From positions 1 to 50,790 of the forward strand of contig CANQUB010000005.1 of NCBI GenBank assembly GCA_947626955.1: a stretch of DNA of 50,790 nt, in the 5' to 3' direction. Under the pieces are notes generated by a model. That model did not search any database and was not told the DNA's origin. It was given only the letters and a program-made list of their open reading frames with translations. The position numbers and the translations under genes were made by a program. Below are positions 34,901-43,477 of the stretch, piece after piece. This DNA comes from an uncultured Clostridia bacterium. Its GTDB lineage: Bacteria; Bacillota; Clostridia; Christensenellales; UBA1242. The first letter of the stretch is position 1. Each line of letters starts with the position of its first letter.

Positions 34901-37406
34901 CCTCAGTTATGTTGAGTTCGTAACCATTGGCTGACCTTTTTATATCTGCAAAAGGAACATCTTCGACAGGAAGAAACTCAATCCAGTCGGTTGAAACATT
35001 GCTTGCAACAAAGGTGTTACGAAGAGTCACTTCAAGACTGATTGAATTTGCAAGATTATAAGTGGATAAAATATATTCGCCATCAAATGCCGCAGGTTTT
35101 GTTACTGTTCTAGACACATTGTCAGTCGTGTCTAATTGGTCTGCATAGGTGTAAAAGCCATTTCTACCTGTCAAGGACTTTGCAGGGAGAACACTGCCGG
35201 AGTAATCAATTGGGGCAGTTTCTCGGTGACCGCTTTCATAACTAATAAGTGGTGAGCTGGCTGGATGTTCGCTGTCATAAGTTTGGCTGGTATGACCATC
35301 GACCTTACACAAATAAGCGTCTTTAATAAGGACTATAGCAAGGTAAAAATATCTAAATTGAGTATAAAAACCATTTCGAAGTTTAACAAAAGCAATGGAA
35401 ATGTTTTTATACGAATAGGTATACAGACCAAAGAAATAGTAATGTGTGTTAGTTACAGATTGTTCGGGATAAACATAATCGGTGTAATGTCTATCAATGT
35501 AATGCACATTACCAGTGAGGACATCCAGCTGAGGAATCATTGCCTTTTCGGCATCGTTTAATGAATCATAGTCTCTAAACGAAAGGCTGTCTAAGTTGAC
35601 ATCAAGCTTAAATGTGCTTGTTCCCACGCCAAACTCGTCAACCTCTATTGTCGGCTCGGCAAGGTCGGCATCTTTGGTGATTCCTGTGGTGGCGTCCACA
35701 CGTGAAGTACTTTGCACTCTTCTTTCTTCACCTAGCTCAGGAACATTAGTTAAAGTCGATTGAGCCATTTTTGTCTGAGCGACAATTTTCAAAATTCGCT
35801 TGTCTTGCCCGTCAATTTTTACAAGAACAGTTCTTTGGTCGCTGTCAAGGCAAAGGTCGACTTTGGCATTTTCGGCCAGTTTTTCCCCTCTAAAATTGTA
35901 AACGTTGTACTGCCCATTATCCTTTGTAAAGTACAGGCCAAGGCCCATAAAGACATAGTCGGCATATTCGGTGGCAAAGTTATCTATTTTTTGCACTTCG
36001 CCCGAGGTCTTTATGAGGTAATAATCGCTGCCGTCAAAGCCCACAGCCGCCTTTTCGGCAAAAGGAGAAATTCTTGTGAACCACTTGTCGGTTACGGCTT
36101 CACCCTTCATGTTTAACACGGTCTTTTGGCCCATGACAGTGGTCAGAACTGCCCCGTCTTCACTTCCCGAGGTCACCTTTTCGCCGAGGCTGGTCTTTAT
36201 GTAGGTGCTGTTGACGTCACCCGAAAATGACACTTTAGACGAACTTTGACCACCGCTTGTCACAAGCTGCTTGCCGTCAAACCCGACGATGACTCCTTGC
36301 TGAACATAGTCATAACTTACCACTTTTACTAGCGTGGTCTGCTTTTTTACAGTGTCAATGGAATAGTATGTAATAGTCTGCTTGTCTTCATTGATGGTGG
36401 CCTTTTGGTCAATCTTGGTGTCGACAAGGGCAAAATAATCTTCCAAATTGGTGGCAACTGGTCTTAGCACACCCTCACTTTCAACCGTCAGTTCTACCCC
36501 GGTCTTGGTGTCGTAGACAAAGTATGACAAAAGATATTTATTGCCGGCATTTTCAATGGTATAGTCATTATTTGTAAGGGTGCATCTTTCAATCAAAAAC
36601 TTGGTATTGTCAATGTTAAATGCACGATAATATTCGGTCAAGAAATACTCGACCTTGGTGACCACACTCACCACATTTTTGTTTGCAGACTGCTCACTGA
36701 CATTGGCAAAAGTCTTTATGACCTTGCCATCTTTCAGCGAAAAGATATCTAATTTTTGGCTATATGTCAGCGACAAATACTTGCCGCACAAAGTGCCGTC
36801 TATAAGGTCACTTTCAACACTGACTTCAACCACTCTTTCAAGGCTTTCGCAGTCATATACGGCCAAAACCAAGGCTTGACTTAGGTTGTTTGTTAAGGCC
36901 AGCACCCCGTCACCATTGGACTTTACCATAACATGGTTATCCGAGAAATTTACAGTTGCGTTTCTCAACAAGCACAATAAACTTCCGTCCTTAAGGTTAA
37001 ATAGTAGATTGCCGTCGTCCCCTTCCAAAAGAGCCACGTGCCCTTGAATTTTGAGTATTTTTACAAACGGACTTGTAATATTTACATAGGCGTGATTGAG
37101 TCTTGAATAAATTTTGTAGCCTTGGCTTAATTGGTTAAACGAAACAATGTAGTTATCGGTGTAAAGCTGAACTTCACCAGGCTGCATATCACTTGGCAAT
37201 TCATCAATGTCTAGACTTTCACTTTGAGGAGAAACAGTCTGGTTATTTACGTATTGCCCGAATCTTATCTGCGAACGAGTAAGCCCTTTGCTTTGAGAGG
37301 TTATGATAAAATAAATGCCAACGCCCATGCCGATGACAATGACTGTAATGAGCAGTGCTATCAGCGTAATATTAATCACTCTTTTTTTCTTCGCAGTAGT
37401 AACCAT
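28905..37406 (-). CDS. Giant N-terminally anchored protein with propeller-like and InlB B-repeat regions
   Basis: A 2833-residue protein (about 310 kDa). Residues 1-10 are basic, a membrane helix spans about 11-35 (INITLIALLITVIVIGMGV), and the rest should lie outside. From about 40 to 550 there are repeated short strands (FNLKDGSLLC, LDIFSLKDGKVIKTF, VYNFRGEKL) like a beta-propeller. A linker region with many Tyr follows (to about 940). From about 950 to the end come InlB-type B-repeats (Flg_new), recognised by G-Y/F-x-F-x-G-W endings such as GYEFKGWF, YIFDGWW, GYDFLGWS, YNFKGWT and GYNFLGYK, with other beta domains between. There is no LPxTG or C-terminal anchor. It probably acts in adhesion or as a wall-spanning fibre; that is inference. 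Confidence 0.85.
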   Translation of the reverse strand: MVTTAKKKRVINITLIALLITVIVIGMGVGIYFIITSQSKGLTRSQIRFGQYVNNQTVSPQSESLDIDELPSDMQPGEVQLYTDNYIVSFNQLSQGYKIYSRLNHAYVNITSPFVKILKIQGHVALLEGDDGNLLFNLKDGSLLCLLRNATVNFSDNHVMVKSNGDGVLALTNNLSQALVLAVYDCESLERVVEVSVESDLIDGTLCGKYLSLTYSQKLDIFSLKDGKVIKTFANVSEQSANKNVVSVVTKVEYFLTEYYRAFNIDNTKFLIERCTLTNNDYTIENAGNKYLLSYFVYDTKTGVELTVESEGVLRPVATNLEDYFALVDTKIDQKATINEDKQTITYYSIDTVKKQTTLVKVVSYDYVQQGVIVGFDGKQLVTSGGQSSSKVSFSGDVNSTYIKTSLGEKVTSGSEDGAVLTTVMGQKTVLNMKGEAVTDKWFTRISPFAEKAAVGFDGSDYYLIKTSGEVQKIDNFATEYADYVFMGLGLYFTKDNGQYNVYNFRGEKLAENAKVDLCLDSDQRTVLVKIDGQDKRILKIVAQTKMAQSTLTNVPELGEERRVQSTSRVDATTGITKDADLAEPTIEVDEFGVGTSTFKLDVNLDSLSFRDYDSLNDAEKAMIPQLDVLTGNVHYIDRHYTDYVYPEQSVTNTHYYFFGLYTYSYKNISIAFVKLRNGFYTQFRYFYLAIVLIKDAYLCKVDGHTSQTYDSEHPASSPLISYESGHRETAPIDYSGSVLPAKSLTGRNGFYTYADQLDTTDNVSRTVTKPAAFDGEYILSTYNLANSISLEVTLRNTFVASNVSTDWIEFLPVEDVPFADIKRSANGYELNITEEAGGYKVDLTAPKGYLFTQASLVLGKKGEDSAYEDIVESEVLKGEEGITTSYSFTVSKEYCAIKLKDLCITELYYKIELYDEDGKTSLGNFYHFYGYGYDIDTFNRNPAGLGFENFYHKEQISLPTKTGYTCQGYKMEDGSDLVIQNVDPTDLEGEPVGKYVGNSNSYESTITTYKYVAVYKANEYTIFFVHYIMDDEVKLQPIEDENGHRPATYDQPISNLLDPNKLQSYRIKGYEFKGWFLGENTGSGIELTEQIEEGQKTFNFTQNIIVYLKWEPHITKINLHGNIDKYTDKEVQGFTYNITTITYAQDYNNAAVGASFNDITLEVAYNKSYGELPVLNAEGNSGEKYIFDGWWTAADFTVDTYGDFHIDGEKRDAGHINQDEEDVDLYAHYHREVYAVQINSTTSDERDLPLYDHISYTGSNVSGKYGEYSTAGQPTWNYNPPDVYAYTAYTLQNEELTFKVFTNAGFFVGVITITLYDDDGQSHEITLTGQIENGVLTLSGETNGDRYQITQEDNNLTIALTLSQAISQGLSQKKLSATISLQLNPMPYTHSLTLSQDGEAISGQIEGEGLVDGENGAKINPNAIYGMTYEYRYIPNKGSHNNNVLKTFKVGETTLSFTMAYNTQGSQPYYKLSGNTACVTDQNTDKYTIEKDGQYTIVLSLTYNFDLQDYEYVISITSYTNVAVEITETAINTTASLTLTNASSEAAEGETRLTASAELDNQGATYGDTFDLTPSSVLSYTVRPSQDDVMIFSIIIKIGETDYTIVSPRLMVDVNQISPNFVALANIFNTSNTQASLKNTGLVVEWQSDTKGFKITIANVLENVEVKVASISYRILKINFDVDPDAYYDIEVLDGTKQGKIEDINSSSSESLAPGTGKIYKYSTNLAHYYAIFGNEKSIVTYKIVVTNTASMSYRFDGCSATPSGTAEVDETATVLTSHEGDYYLEASMNRAATSLSIESWIGGKPEEYTREPIVDIGVLGEYTINYSNVNGQSSDFTWSAQNANQGIEFVGNTLTITFSNISGYKFNRVELVYGEDNKQVTPSSSSDGSGYSYTYTFTDFSIKSYVFKAYWDANSFTVEYKYAEQLNGKITGQMESSTQYSFVKFNLAPNQFKLDGYDFLGWSLEPKHGADLTSADAEYTEGQEIFMSYNEGETWTLYAVFGAREYTVSYQLMQEIGSSPVVLVSESEAKLKVDHNIEELDIYSRVGYNFKGWTKSRGGEDAINIGSDVLTAEFLKTLEVEGTEITLYASWEARTYTITVNANDSRNSNGSSTITQDTFDDIVKNSYSLVFDGTTDLRIEGLERPGYNFLGYKAKQLSNNLSNSDIESDTSLYYFNGSRCVTRLSYANYPEIDFSLDTITIYAVYTAKEYTVYVNLNNSSLLTYGKEDGKFEVGIGNFDNAKSSNIEWVDVSFTVLFDKQFPSLPQVRALGYVPSYYCNWFSIRSGSALYEPSSIYKIEAGKIFNYSLYNEATFFDSNKIITKTSELDNKNQRRLSIYACYTINQDIKITADYTYSYMTQTNSYSGLTEDSFNKQSVQTSATCEYGKDFGVLLGALAKEKFISSVTITYDDETGQKKSFSLKFAFINNVIYLDETNKAVTNFISVFDKKLYVADGIYVKSYYRPGMAMSNSLIIGFDFVKTNFQISAGTGEVQYKVDYYTYTSRASQIKTDYVPAGHQLTSQDLSHQFIKYFKFENYYAIESSYSNGDPARLGTVANIGDEVTCDIALVAKYVSPTGDQQAANFYLYNPDTGGYELFFENDYRLTYKSGSVWRDNQLYNKDRYSLDSGMLLELPSTEVIAWPTNTYFAGFIVAEEAPQSGYFSWKGATSDENDASYHAVFDTTYVVDDDINVYAVYDQIYFNLAIEGNNIKINLSLYDRNQFGAIRPLDYNDIYYITLTNEQYNNYVSYKSSYNKEIALRMAIGNSWGAVGWFADQNDFDDGLSPGGTQGYLFVFADGQDSSGYNIITRVADNCIQITGSGSRPTLTLRAT

Positions 37407-37657
37407 AAATTTTTCTCCAATATATTAATACATATATAAGTTTATCAAATTACAAATAAAAGCACAAACAATTTAGGCCCTCTAGAAAAAGTTTTTAATA
37501 AAATTCAAAGCCGGTTTGCAGCACTATTTTACCCCACTAAAAAACGCAAAATTGGCATCTTAAACATTGAAAAAACAGCTCATTTTCTTTAAAAACAAGT
37601 AAAAATGCGAAAAATAGCCACTTTTAGTTTCTCCATTTTTCGACAAAAAATTCTTTT

Positions 37658-38680
37658 TTACCTATATATAAAATATTTAATAATTATAAATACAAGGCAC
37701 ATTCCACCAATAATTGGATAGACTATGTCAATAATTTTACCAAAACCAAGAAAGCTTAGTGTAAAGCCAAGAGCCATAGACACAACCACCGAGGCCTTAT
37801 ATTTAATATTGGTGCTTAAAATTTTGCTAGCCCCATAACCAGTAGAAATAAGAGTGGTTAGAATGCAGGCCACCATGACAAAGCCATAAAGATAGGCAAA
37901 CCAGTCTCCCACCTTGGAAGCCAAGGTGAGCATTGGCATTTCACCACCTTGACCAAACAGCATGAGAGCCAGCAGAGCTACTAAAAGGGTAACTGAAATA
38001 AACAAACCAATAAAGAAGCTGGTAGAAATTCTTTCTTTTTTGCTATTTAGCCCCTCTCCGATCTCAGCAAGAAGAGGTTCGGCTGTAAGAATGTTCATTC
38101 CAACATACAATAGTGGCATATAAACAAGCCCCATATCAAAAAGCTTTCCACCAACATTCGTCACATTGCCTTTCATGGTTAGCACAATAAACATAACAAA
38201 CATTGCAACTATCATAACAAGAGACAAGACAAAGTTTGCCACATACACACCCGATTTAAAGTAAAGCAAATAGAGAGTGCAAAGTAGCAAAGCCACAACC
38301 TTAATTAATAGGTCCATTTTAAGTGACGGAAAAACCGATCTTATCGCCACCCCAAGACCGGCAAACATGGCCGAGCATATGGCAATTTGGCATATGAAAA
38401 TTACAACAGTGTATATTTTCTCAAAATCATTAATTTTGCTTGTTTTGGCCGTTTTGAAGCCGTTTTTCACATTAAAACTTTCAATTTTGCGTTTTTTATC
38501 AGTCAATTTAAAAATAATATAAGAAAAAAGTGTAAACAAGAACCCTACCAAAAGGCAGAATAAGACCGACAATTTTCCATGCGACAAGAAAAAGGTGGTA
38601 ATCTCTCTACCGCTAGAAAAACCCACCCCAATGATAGCCCCCGTTATCGACAGGCCCAGCATACAAGCCTTTTTGGTCAT
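37658..38680 (-). CDS. YkvI family membrane transporter
   Basis: A 340-residue membrane protein with about ten helices. ATG 38680 (MTKKACMLGLSITGAIIG) is preferred, with ATAAGG upstream; a TTG at 38704 would add eight residues. The unwound first helix motif GAIIGVGFSSGREITTFF and the glycine-rich later segments are like YkvI proteins, LeuT-fold APC-superfamily carriers of unknown substrate. A charged loop (about 62-87) separates helices 2 and 3. It comes after the dnaG operon terminator and has no clear own terminator before the repeat-poor AT-rich region 37407-37657, which holds one copy of the 14-base word. Confidence 0.85.
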   Translation of the reverse strand: MTKKACMLGLSITGAIIGVGFSSGREITTFFLSHGKLSVLFCLLVGFLFTLFSYIIFKLTDKKRKIESFNVKNGFKTAKTSKINDFEKIYTVVIFICQIAICSAMFAGLGVAIRSVFPSLKMDLLIKVVALLLCTLYLLYFKSGVYVANFVLSLVMIVAMFVMFIVLTMKGNVTNVGGKLFDMGLVYMPLLYVGMNILTAEPLLAEIGEGLNSKKERISTSFFIGLFISVTLLVALLALMLFGQGGEMPMLTLASKVGDWFAYLYGFVMVACILTTLISTGYGASKILSTNIKYKASVVVSMALGFTLSFLGFGKIIDIVYPIIGGMCLVFIIIKYFIYR

Positions 38681-38734
38681 ACTAAACCTTATGAAAACTT
38701 CCAAGTTGCATATGAGCCTTCGACAAATGACGAC

Positions 38735-38761
38735 AAAAAAAAAGAGGCAACTCGCCTCTTT
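38735..38761 (-). terminator. Terminator of dnaG-sigA-trmK-zinc ribbon operon
   Basis: 8-bp stem AAAGAGGC/GCCTCTTT with loop AACTC, followed on the minus strand by nine T. Confidence 0.9.
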
Positions 38762-38772
38762 AGTTATTTTTG

Positions 38773-39471
38773 TTATTTTGCTTCGTCAACATAGATGATT
38801 CTTCCGCAGTTCTCGCACTCAACCATGCCATTGTTTTTAAGTTCGGAGAGTCTGCCCGCAGGTATTCCCATCCTGCACCCACCGCAGCTTCCACGATTCT
38901 CTTTTACGAACACTGGGAAAATGTTGTTCTCTTTTTTGGCAGCATACTTTGCAAGAAGTTTTGGATCCACCTTGGCCTTTTGCTTGATAAGCTCTTCCTT
39001 AAGCCTCTTGACCTCGGGTTCAATTTTGGCAATCTCTCCGGCGCAGGCCTCCCTGTAGGCTTTGAGCTTTTCACTGTTGACCTTGATGTTTCTAAGTATT
39101 GAATCAATCTCACGATTGGTTGCATTGATTCTTCCGGCCATGGCTGAAATGTTGTTTTCGAGGGTCTCGCCTTTTTGTGCCAGGCTCTTAACTTCGTTTG
39201 CCAAACTTGCTAGGTCTTCATTCTTGACCTCAGCCAACTTTTTTTGTAGTGTCTCAAGCGCACTAACAAATTCGTTGTAAAGCTGGGTGGCCTTGTTGTA
39301 TTGATTGGTCAGGTTGGCAGCAGTGTTCTCAAGTTTTAGAAGTGTGGCCTGATCGGCCTTAATCAGTTGCTGCATTTGAGCTCGCCCCCTGTAGCTTGCA
39401 CTGTTATTTAGTTCCCTCTCCATTTTCCTTAGTGTGAAATCAATCTCTTGGTATCTAATTATTTCTTGCAT
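38773..39471 (-). CDS. Coiled-coil zinc-ribbon protein (DUF164 / zf-RING_7 type)
   Basis: A 232-residue protein. Start set at 39471 (MQEIIRYQEID), with GGAGAG before it, in preference to 39486. Residues 1-175 form a long antiparallel coiled coil rich in Leu, Glu, Lys and Gln; residues about 190-230 carry a four-cysteine zinc ribbon, CGGCRMGIPAGRLSEL...CENCGRIIY. This is the architecture of the CT398/HP0958-type family, reported as nucleic-acid-binding or flagellar chaperone-like in some bacteria; the role in Clostridia is not established. Its start overlaps the trmK end by 17 bases. Confidence 0.88.
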   Translation of the reverse strand: MQEIIRYQEIDFTLRKMERELNNSASYRGRAQMQQLIKADQATLLKLENTAANLTNQYNKATQLYNEFVSALETLQKKLAEVKNEDLASLANEVKSLAQKGETLENNISAMAGRINATNREIDSILRNIKVNSEKLKAYREACAGEIAKIEPEVKRLKEELIKQKAKVDPKLLAKYAAKKENNIFPVFVKENRGSCGGCRMGIPAGRLSELKNNGMVECENCGRIIYVDEAK

Positions 39472-40141
39472 GGCTCTCTCCTTCATAAAGCTTAAATAAA
39501 ATTTTCTCCGAACGCGCCAACCTCTCTTCTAGCGGCACACTCTTCTTTTCTTTCAAAATTCCTTTTCGGGTCTCAATGTCATGTAGCAGGTATTGCCTAA
39601 AATCCTCCGAGCGAAGGTCAAAGTTAGTCAAACCATACTCTATTTCCATCGGAGTGAGTTTTTGCACACGGTTTGACTTTTTTGCTTCTATGGTATTATA
39701 AAACTTATTTTTGTCTTTTACAATAAAATCTTTGGTTATTTTAAATTTATGGCTGACTAGATATTTTCTAAGTTCGATTACGTTTTGGGCGGGCTGCAAA
39801 ATGTAGTGGTCAACCTTAGGCGAGCCTTTTTCCAAAATTTTTATAATCTCGTATCCGCCCATGCCAGCCACAACGGCCAGGTCGACCTCGCCACTTTTTA
39901 AAACCGCCAGTCCGTCACCGACCCTACACTCAATTTGTTTTTCCAAGTTGTACCTTTTTGACAAATTTCGCGTTTTTTCGATGGACAGGCTGCTGATATC
40001 GGTGGCTAATACTTTTTTTGCACGTTTTTCTTCAATCAAAAGTTTGGCAAGATAGCCGTGGTCGGCACCGATGTCGGCCACCACGCCGCTTGGTAGGTTT
40101 ATAAGCTCGGCAATGGCCTTTAGTCTTTTGACCGCTCGCAT
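39455..40141 (-). CDS. trmK: tRNA (adenine(22)-N(1))-methyltransferase TrmK
   Basis: A 228-residue SAM-dependent methyltransferase modifying A22 of tRNA. The SAM site is VVADIGADHGYLAKLL (about residues 20-35), with the acidic motif VLATDISSLSIEK and the motif IV region VVAGMGGYEIIKILEKG. The C-terminal part is a helical coiled coil, as in B. subtilis YqfN. The ATG lies in the sigA stop (TGATG). In other Bacillota trmK pairs with the Nif3-like yqfO; here the zinc-ribbon gene follows instead. Confidence 0.94.
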   Translation of the reverse strand: MRAVKRLKAIAELINLPSGVVADIGADHGYLAKLLIEEKRAKKVLATDISSLSIEKTRNLSKRYNLEKQIECRVGDGLAVLKSGEVDLAVVAGMGGYEIIKILEKGSPKVDHYILQPAQNVIELRKYLVSHKFKITKDFIVKDKNKFYNTIEAKKSNRVQKLTPMEIEYGLTNFDLRSEDFRQYLLHDIETRKGILKEKKSVPLEERLARSEKILFKLYEGESHARNN

Positions 40142-41196
40142 CAGTTATCCAAAAAGTCCTTCAATTTTTTAGACCTTGAAGGCTGGCGAAGCTTTTTAAG
40201 TGCCTTGGCCTCAATCTGACGAATACGCTCACGAGTGACGTTGAATTCTTTGCCGACTTCCTCAAGGGTTCGAGGATGACCGTCGTCAATGCCGTAACGC
40301 AGCATGATGACCTTTTGCTCACGAGGGGTCAAGGTGTTTAAAACGTCCAGAAGCTGCTCTTTCAACATAAGGTTGGTTGCACTTTCAGCAGGATTGGCCG
40401 CTGTTTCGTCTTGCAGGAAGGTTCCAAGGTTGCTGTCTTCCTCTTCGCCAACAGGCGTGTCGAGCGAGACAGTTTCCTGAGCAATTTTTTGAATGTCGCG
40501 AACCTTGTCTTCGCTGATGCCCATTTCTTTGGCAATTTCCTCGGTGGTTGGCTCACGGCCGAGGGTCTGAGTGAGGTTTCGCGAAACACGTACCTGCTTG
40601 TTGATGGTTTCGACCATGTGCACAGGAATACGAATGGTCCTGGCCTGGTCAGCAATGGCACGAGTTATCGATTGGCGAATCCACCAGGTGGCGTAGGTCG
40701 AGAACCTAAACCCCTTGGTGTAATCGAATTTTTCAACGGCCTTCATCAACCCGAAGTTACCTTCTTGGATAAGGTCCAAGAAAAGCAGCCCGCGGCCAAC
40801 GTATCTTTTTGCAATGGACACAACCAGCCTTAGGTTGGCCTCCGAAAGTCGGCGTTTGGCGGCCTCGTCACCATTTTGCATCTCGACAGCCAGTTCAACT
40901 TCCTCGTCGGGCGAAAGCAAAGGCACTTTTCCAATGTCTTTAAGGTACATCTTGACAGGGTCGTCGATATTGGCCTTGTTCATGAGCTCTTCAATCTCGT
41001 CGTCGCTTTGAACAATGACGTTTTCGATCATCTTTACGCCGCTGCTTTGGATGCGGTTGAAAATTTCATCAATTTCCTCAGGGTCGACGCGTTTTGAGAA
41101 GCGGTCAACCACATCTTCCATGTTGATGCTGCCGCTGCGACGGCCTTCTTCGATGATCTTGTTAATTTCTGCTTCAATTTTTGCGTTAATTGCCAT
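40141..41196 (-). CDS. sigA: Primary sigma factor SigA (RpoD)
   Basis: A 351-residue group 1 sigma factor. Region 1.2 ([21 protein letters not shown], about 78), region 2 ([20 protein letters not shown], about 165-185), region 3 ([13 protein letters not shown]) and region 4 ([17 protein letters not shown]...[18 protein letters not shown]) are complete. Region 1.1 is short and acidic, as in Bacillota. Its start lies in the dnaG stop (TAATG). The -35/-10 pairs found across the window (TTGNNN, 16-18 bases, TATAAT-like) fit recognition by this factor. Confidence 0.98.
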   Translation of the reverse strand: MAINAKIEAEINKIIEEGRRSGSINMEDVVDRFSKRVDPEEIDEIFNRIQSSGVKMIENVIVQSDDEIEELMNKANIDDPVKMYLKDIGKVPLLSPDEEVELAVEMQNGDEAAKRRLSEANLRLVVSIAKRYVGRGLLFLDLIQEGNFGLMKAVEKFDYTKGFRFSTYATWWIRQSITRAIADQARTIRIPVHMVETINKQVRVSRNLTQTLGREPTTEEIAKEMGISEDKVRDIQKIAQETVSLDTPVGEEEDSNLGTFLQDETAANPAESATNLMLKEQLLDVLNTLTPREQKVIMLRYGIDDGHPRTLEEVGKEFNVTRERIRQIEAKALKKLRQPSRSKKLKDFLDN

Positions 41197-43058
41197 TATA
41201 AATCCACCTTTTTACTTTTGATATTTGAAATTAGCTGCTTCATTTGCATTAAAAGCTGTTGCCTGTGCTCTTTGTCAGGCTCGGTCTCAAGCTGACGGGT
41301 AATTTCTTCAATTTCCCTTTCGGCATGGGCCTTATATATAAGATACACGCAGTCTTTGAAATAATTTTCGTCGTTTTCGCTGTTGCGATTCTTATATATA
41401 TAATTGATAATCTCGCTGGCCTCTTCGTCTAGCCGTGGCTGGTCAGTGCTCTCGTCATTTTCGCCCTCATCGTAAACAGCGTATTTTTCATAAAATGCTT
41501 GCGGCAGCTGCCCTTCGGGCACAGTCTTGTCCAGCTCGGTTATTGTCTTATAAAACTCCACACGCTCGTTTGTGAAATATTTTGAGATGTCGGTTCTAAA
41601 AAACGCGTATGGTTTTTTGTAGAGCATACTCGAAAGTATGAACTTCTCGGCCTGAACCCGGCTTCCGTCTACTGGGACTCTTTGCCGAGTCGGCTTTGTC
41701 TCGGCGGTCAACACCCCCGCAACCTTAGGTTTTTCGGGCGTTTCGGCCTGCTCGGTAGTGAGCTGCCTGCGTACAAAATCCTTCATGACCGAGGCAATTT
41801 CGCTGACCTTGTCGATGTATACTTCTTGCTCAACTTCGCTTAGAGTCTTCAAAACAGCAATGGCTTCGTTTAGATATTTGCTGCGGCCCTCGGACGTGGT
41901 CAGGTCGTGGCCTTTCTTCAAAAATTCGAACTTGAAGTCGGCCAGAGGCAGGGCTTTTTGCATGAGTTTGCGATAGCCGTCTGCCCCATAAGTGTTGATG
42001 ACATCGTCAGGGTCGAGCCCTTCGGGCATGGTCATGACATATACGTCCAGGCCGTGGTCTTTCAAAATGTCAAGCCCACGCAATGTGGCTTTTTGCCCCG
42101 CCGTGTCGCCGTCGTAACAAATGTAGACTTTGTCGGTGAAGCGCTTTAAAAGCTTGGCCTGTTCACTGGTCAGCGACGTTCCCATGCTGGCAACCGCCGT
42201 TGTAAAGCCTGCTTTATGCAAACTTACAACGTCCATTTGACCTTCGACCACAATCAGCGGGTCAATTTTATTGCCGCTTTGCATCTTTTCTTTCTTCACA
42301 AGGTTGAGCGCATAGAGGTTTTTGCTCTTAGAAAAGACTGGCGTGTCGGCTGTGTTTATGTATTTGGCGCGGTCGGGATGGCTTTCTAGCGTTCGTCCGC
42401 AAAAAGCAATGACGTTGTTGGCCGTGTCTATGATTGGAAAGACCACTCGTCCACCAATGGCGTCGTATGGGCGGTCGTCCTTAAATTTGATGACCCCAGC
42501 TTTTTGCATTTCGTCAAGGGTGTAGCCTTTGCTTTTTAAAAAGGTAATAATTTCGGTAAAATTTAGCGAAAAACCAAGACCAAAACGGCGGGCAATTTGC
42601 GGAGAAATTTTGCGTTTTTCAAAGTACAAAATTCCGTTTTTTGCCTCGGGACTTTTTAGGTTCTCGACATAGTGGTAGGCGGTGTCTTTCAAAAGGGCAA
42701 GCAGCCTGTCTTTTTCCTTCTTTCTTGCCTGGATATTACCCTCGTCGGTGTAGCCCGAAAATGACGGAACTTCCATGTGCGCCATGTCGGCCAGCATATG
42801 CACAGCCCCCATAAAATCTAGGCTTTCGATCTCGCGAACGAACTTAATTACGTCGCCACCAACGCCGCAGCCAAAGCAATGATAGAATTGGCCCTCATCG
42901 TTTACCACAAAAGAAGGAGTTTTTTCATGATGAAAAGGGCAACGCCCCCAAAAGGCTCTACCCCGCCTTTCTAGCGGCACATATCTAGAAACAACCGACA
43001 CAATGTCGTTCTTAGCTTTAAGTTCCTCAAGGAACTTTACCATGTTATTGTTGTCCAC
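41196..43058 (-). CDS. dnaG: DNA primase
   Basis: A 620-residue bacterial primase that makes RNA primers at the replication fork. The N-terminal zinc domain has Cys40, His43, Cys61 and Cys64 ([12 protein letters not shown]...[12 protein letters not shown]). The Toprim catalytic core includes [16 protein letters not shown] (Glu near 270) and the acidic [11 protein letters not shown]. The C-terminal helicase-binding region begins at about 440. The GTG at 43058 is chosen; ATG 43043 is an alternative. The gene starts the dnaG-sigA-trmK-zinc ribbon operon, as is usual in Bacillota. Confidence 0.97.
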   Translation of the reverse strand: MDNNNMVKFLEELKAKNDIVSVVSRYVPLERRGRAFWGRCPFHHEKTPSFVVNDEGQFYHCFGCGVGGDVIKFVREIESLDFMGAVHMLADMAHMEVPSFSGYTDEGNIQARKKEKDRLLALLKDTAYHYVENLKSPEAKNGILYFEKRKISPQIARRFGLGFSLNFTEIITFLKSKGYTLDEMQKAGVIKFKDDRPYDAIGGRVVFPIIDTANNVIAFCGRTLESHPDRAKYINTADTPVFSKSKNLYALNLVKKEKMQSGNKIDPLIVVEGQMDVVSLHKAGFTTAVASMGTSLTSEQAKLLKRFTDKVYICYDGDTAGQKATLRGLDILKDHGLDVYVMTMPEGLDPDDVINTYGADGYRKLMQKALPLADFKFEFLKKGHDLTTSEGRSKYLNEAIAVLKTLSEVEQEVYIDKVSEIASVMKDFVRRQLTTEQAETPEKPKVAGVLTAETKPTRQRVPVDGSRVQAEKFILSSMLYKKPYAFFRTDISKYFTNERVEFYKTITELDKTVPEGQLPQAFYEKYAVYDEGENDESTDQPRLDEEASEIINYIYKNRNSENDENYFKDCVYLIYKAHAEREIEEITRQLETEPDKEHRQQLLMQMKQLISNIKSKKVDL

Positions 43059-43079
43059 TTGCTACCTACTCTTTCGTTA

Positions 43080-43107
43080 ATATTATCCAAAAAATGTGCT
43101 TATACAA
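43080..43107 (-). promoter_or_regulatory. Promoter of dnaG-sigA operon
   Basis: Minus strand TTGTAT (43107-43102), 16-base spacer, TAATAT (43085-43080), 22 bases before the dnaG start. Confidence 0.6.
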
Positions 43108-43240
43108 TAGATAATACGACACAAATTGCAAATTGTCTTTTTTTTGTTTGTAAATTTTTTATTTTTTTCATGCGCTGGTATCAAGCAATGTAATAGTTTT
43201 TGTAATTATTTTAAAATTTCAACTATTACCTTCTTTTTAT

Positions 43241-43269
43241 TTGACAAACTAAGTTTTATTTAGCATAAT
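43241..43269 (+). promoter_or_regulatory. Promoter of the ribbon-helix-helix gene
   Basis: Consensus TTGACA (43241-43246), 17-base spacer, CATAAT (43264-43269), 31 bases before the ATG at 43300. Confidence 0.75.
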
Positions 43270-43299
43270 AATTGTAATCAAAAAATAGTGAGGAAAATT

Positions 43300-43470
43300 A
43301 TGGCAAAATTTAGAATTGAACAAAGCAAAGTCAATGCAAAAAGTGTTAATCGCACAATAAGGATGAAAGAGGAAACCTTCGACAAGCTGATGAAACTCAG
43401 CTCCGAAAACCATACCTCTTTCAACAAAGTCGTCCTCGAATGCATTGAGTACGCGTTAAAGCATATGTAA
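43300..43470 (+). CDS. Small ribbon-helix-helix type DNA-binding protein
   Basis: A 56-residue basic protein. ATG 43300 (MAKFRIEQSK) is chosen, with GTGAGGA before it; 43288 would add four residues without a better site. Residues 17-56 fit the Arc/CopG pattern: a beta strand with alternating basic residues (NRTIRMKEE), helix A (TFDKLMKLSSEN), a turn, and helix B (SFNKVVLECIEYALKHM). It is a predicted dimeric DNA-binding protein, the build of many antitoxins and plasmid regulators, but no toxin-like ORF is next to it. A terminator follows at 43513. Confidence 0.75.
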   Translation: MAKFRIEQSKVNAKSVNRTIRMKEETFDKLMKLSSENHTSFNKVVLECIEYALKHM

Positions 43471-43477
43471 TTTTTTT

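Noticed and set aside
43300..43470. Toxin-antitoxin module with the ribbon-helix-helix protein as antitoxin.
   Set aside because: No partner ORF lies on either side: a terminator follows within 45 bases and dnaG is divergent upstream.
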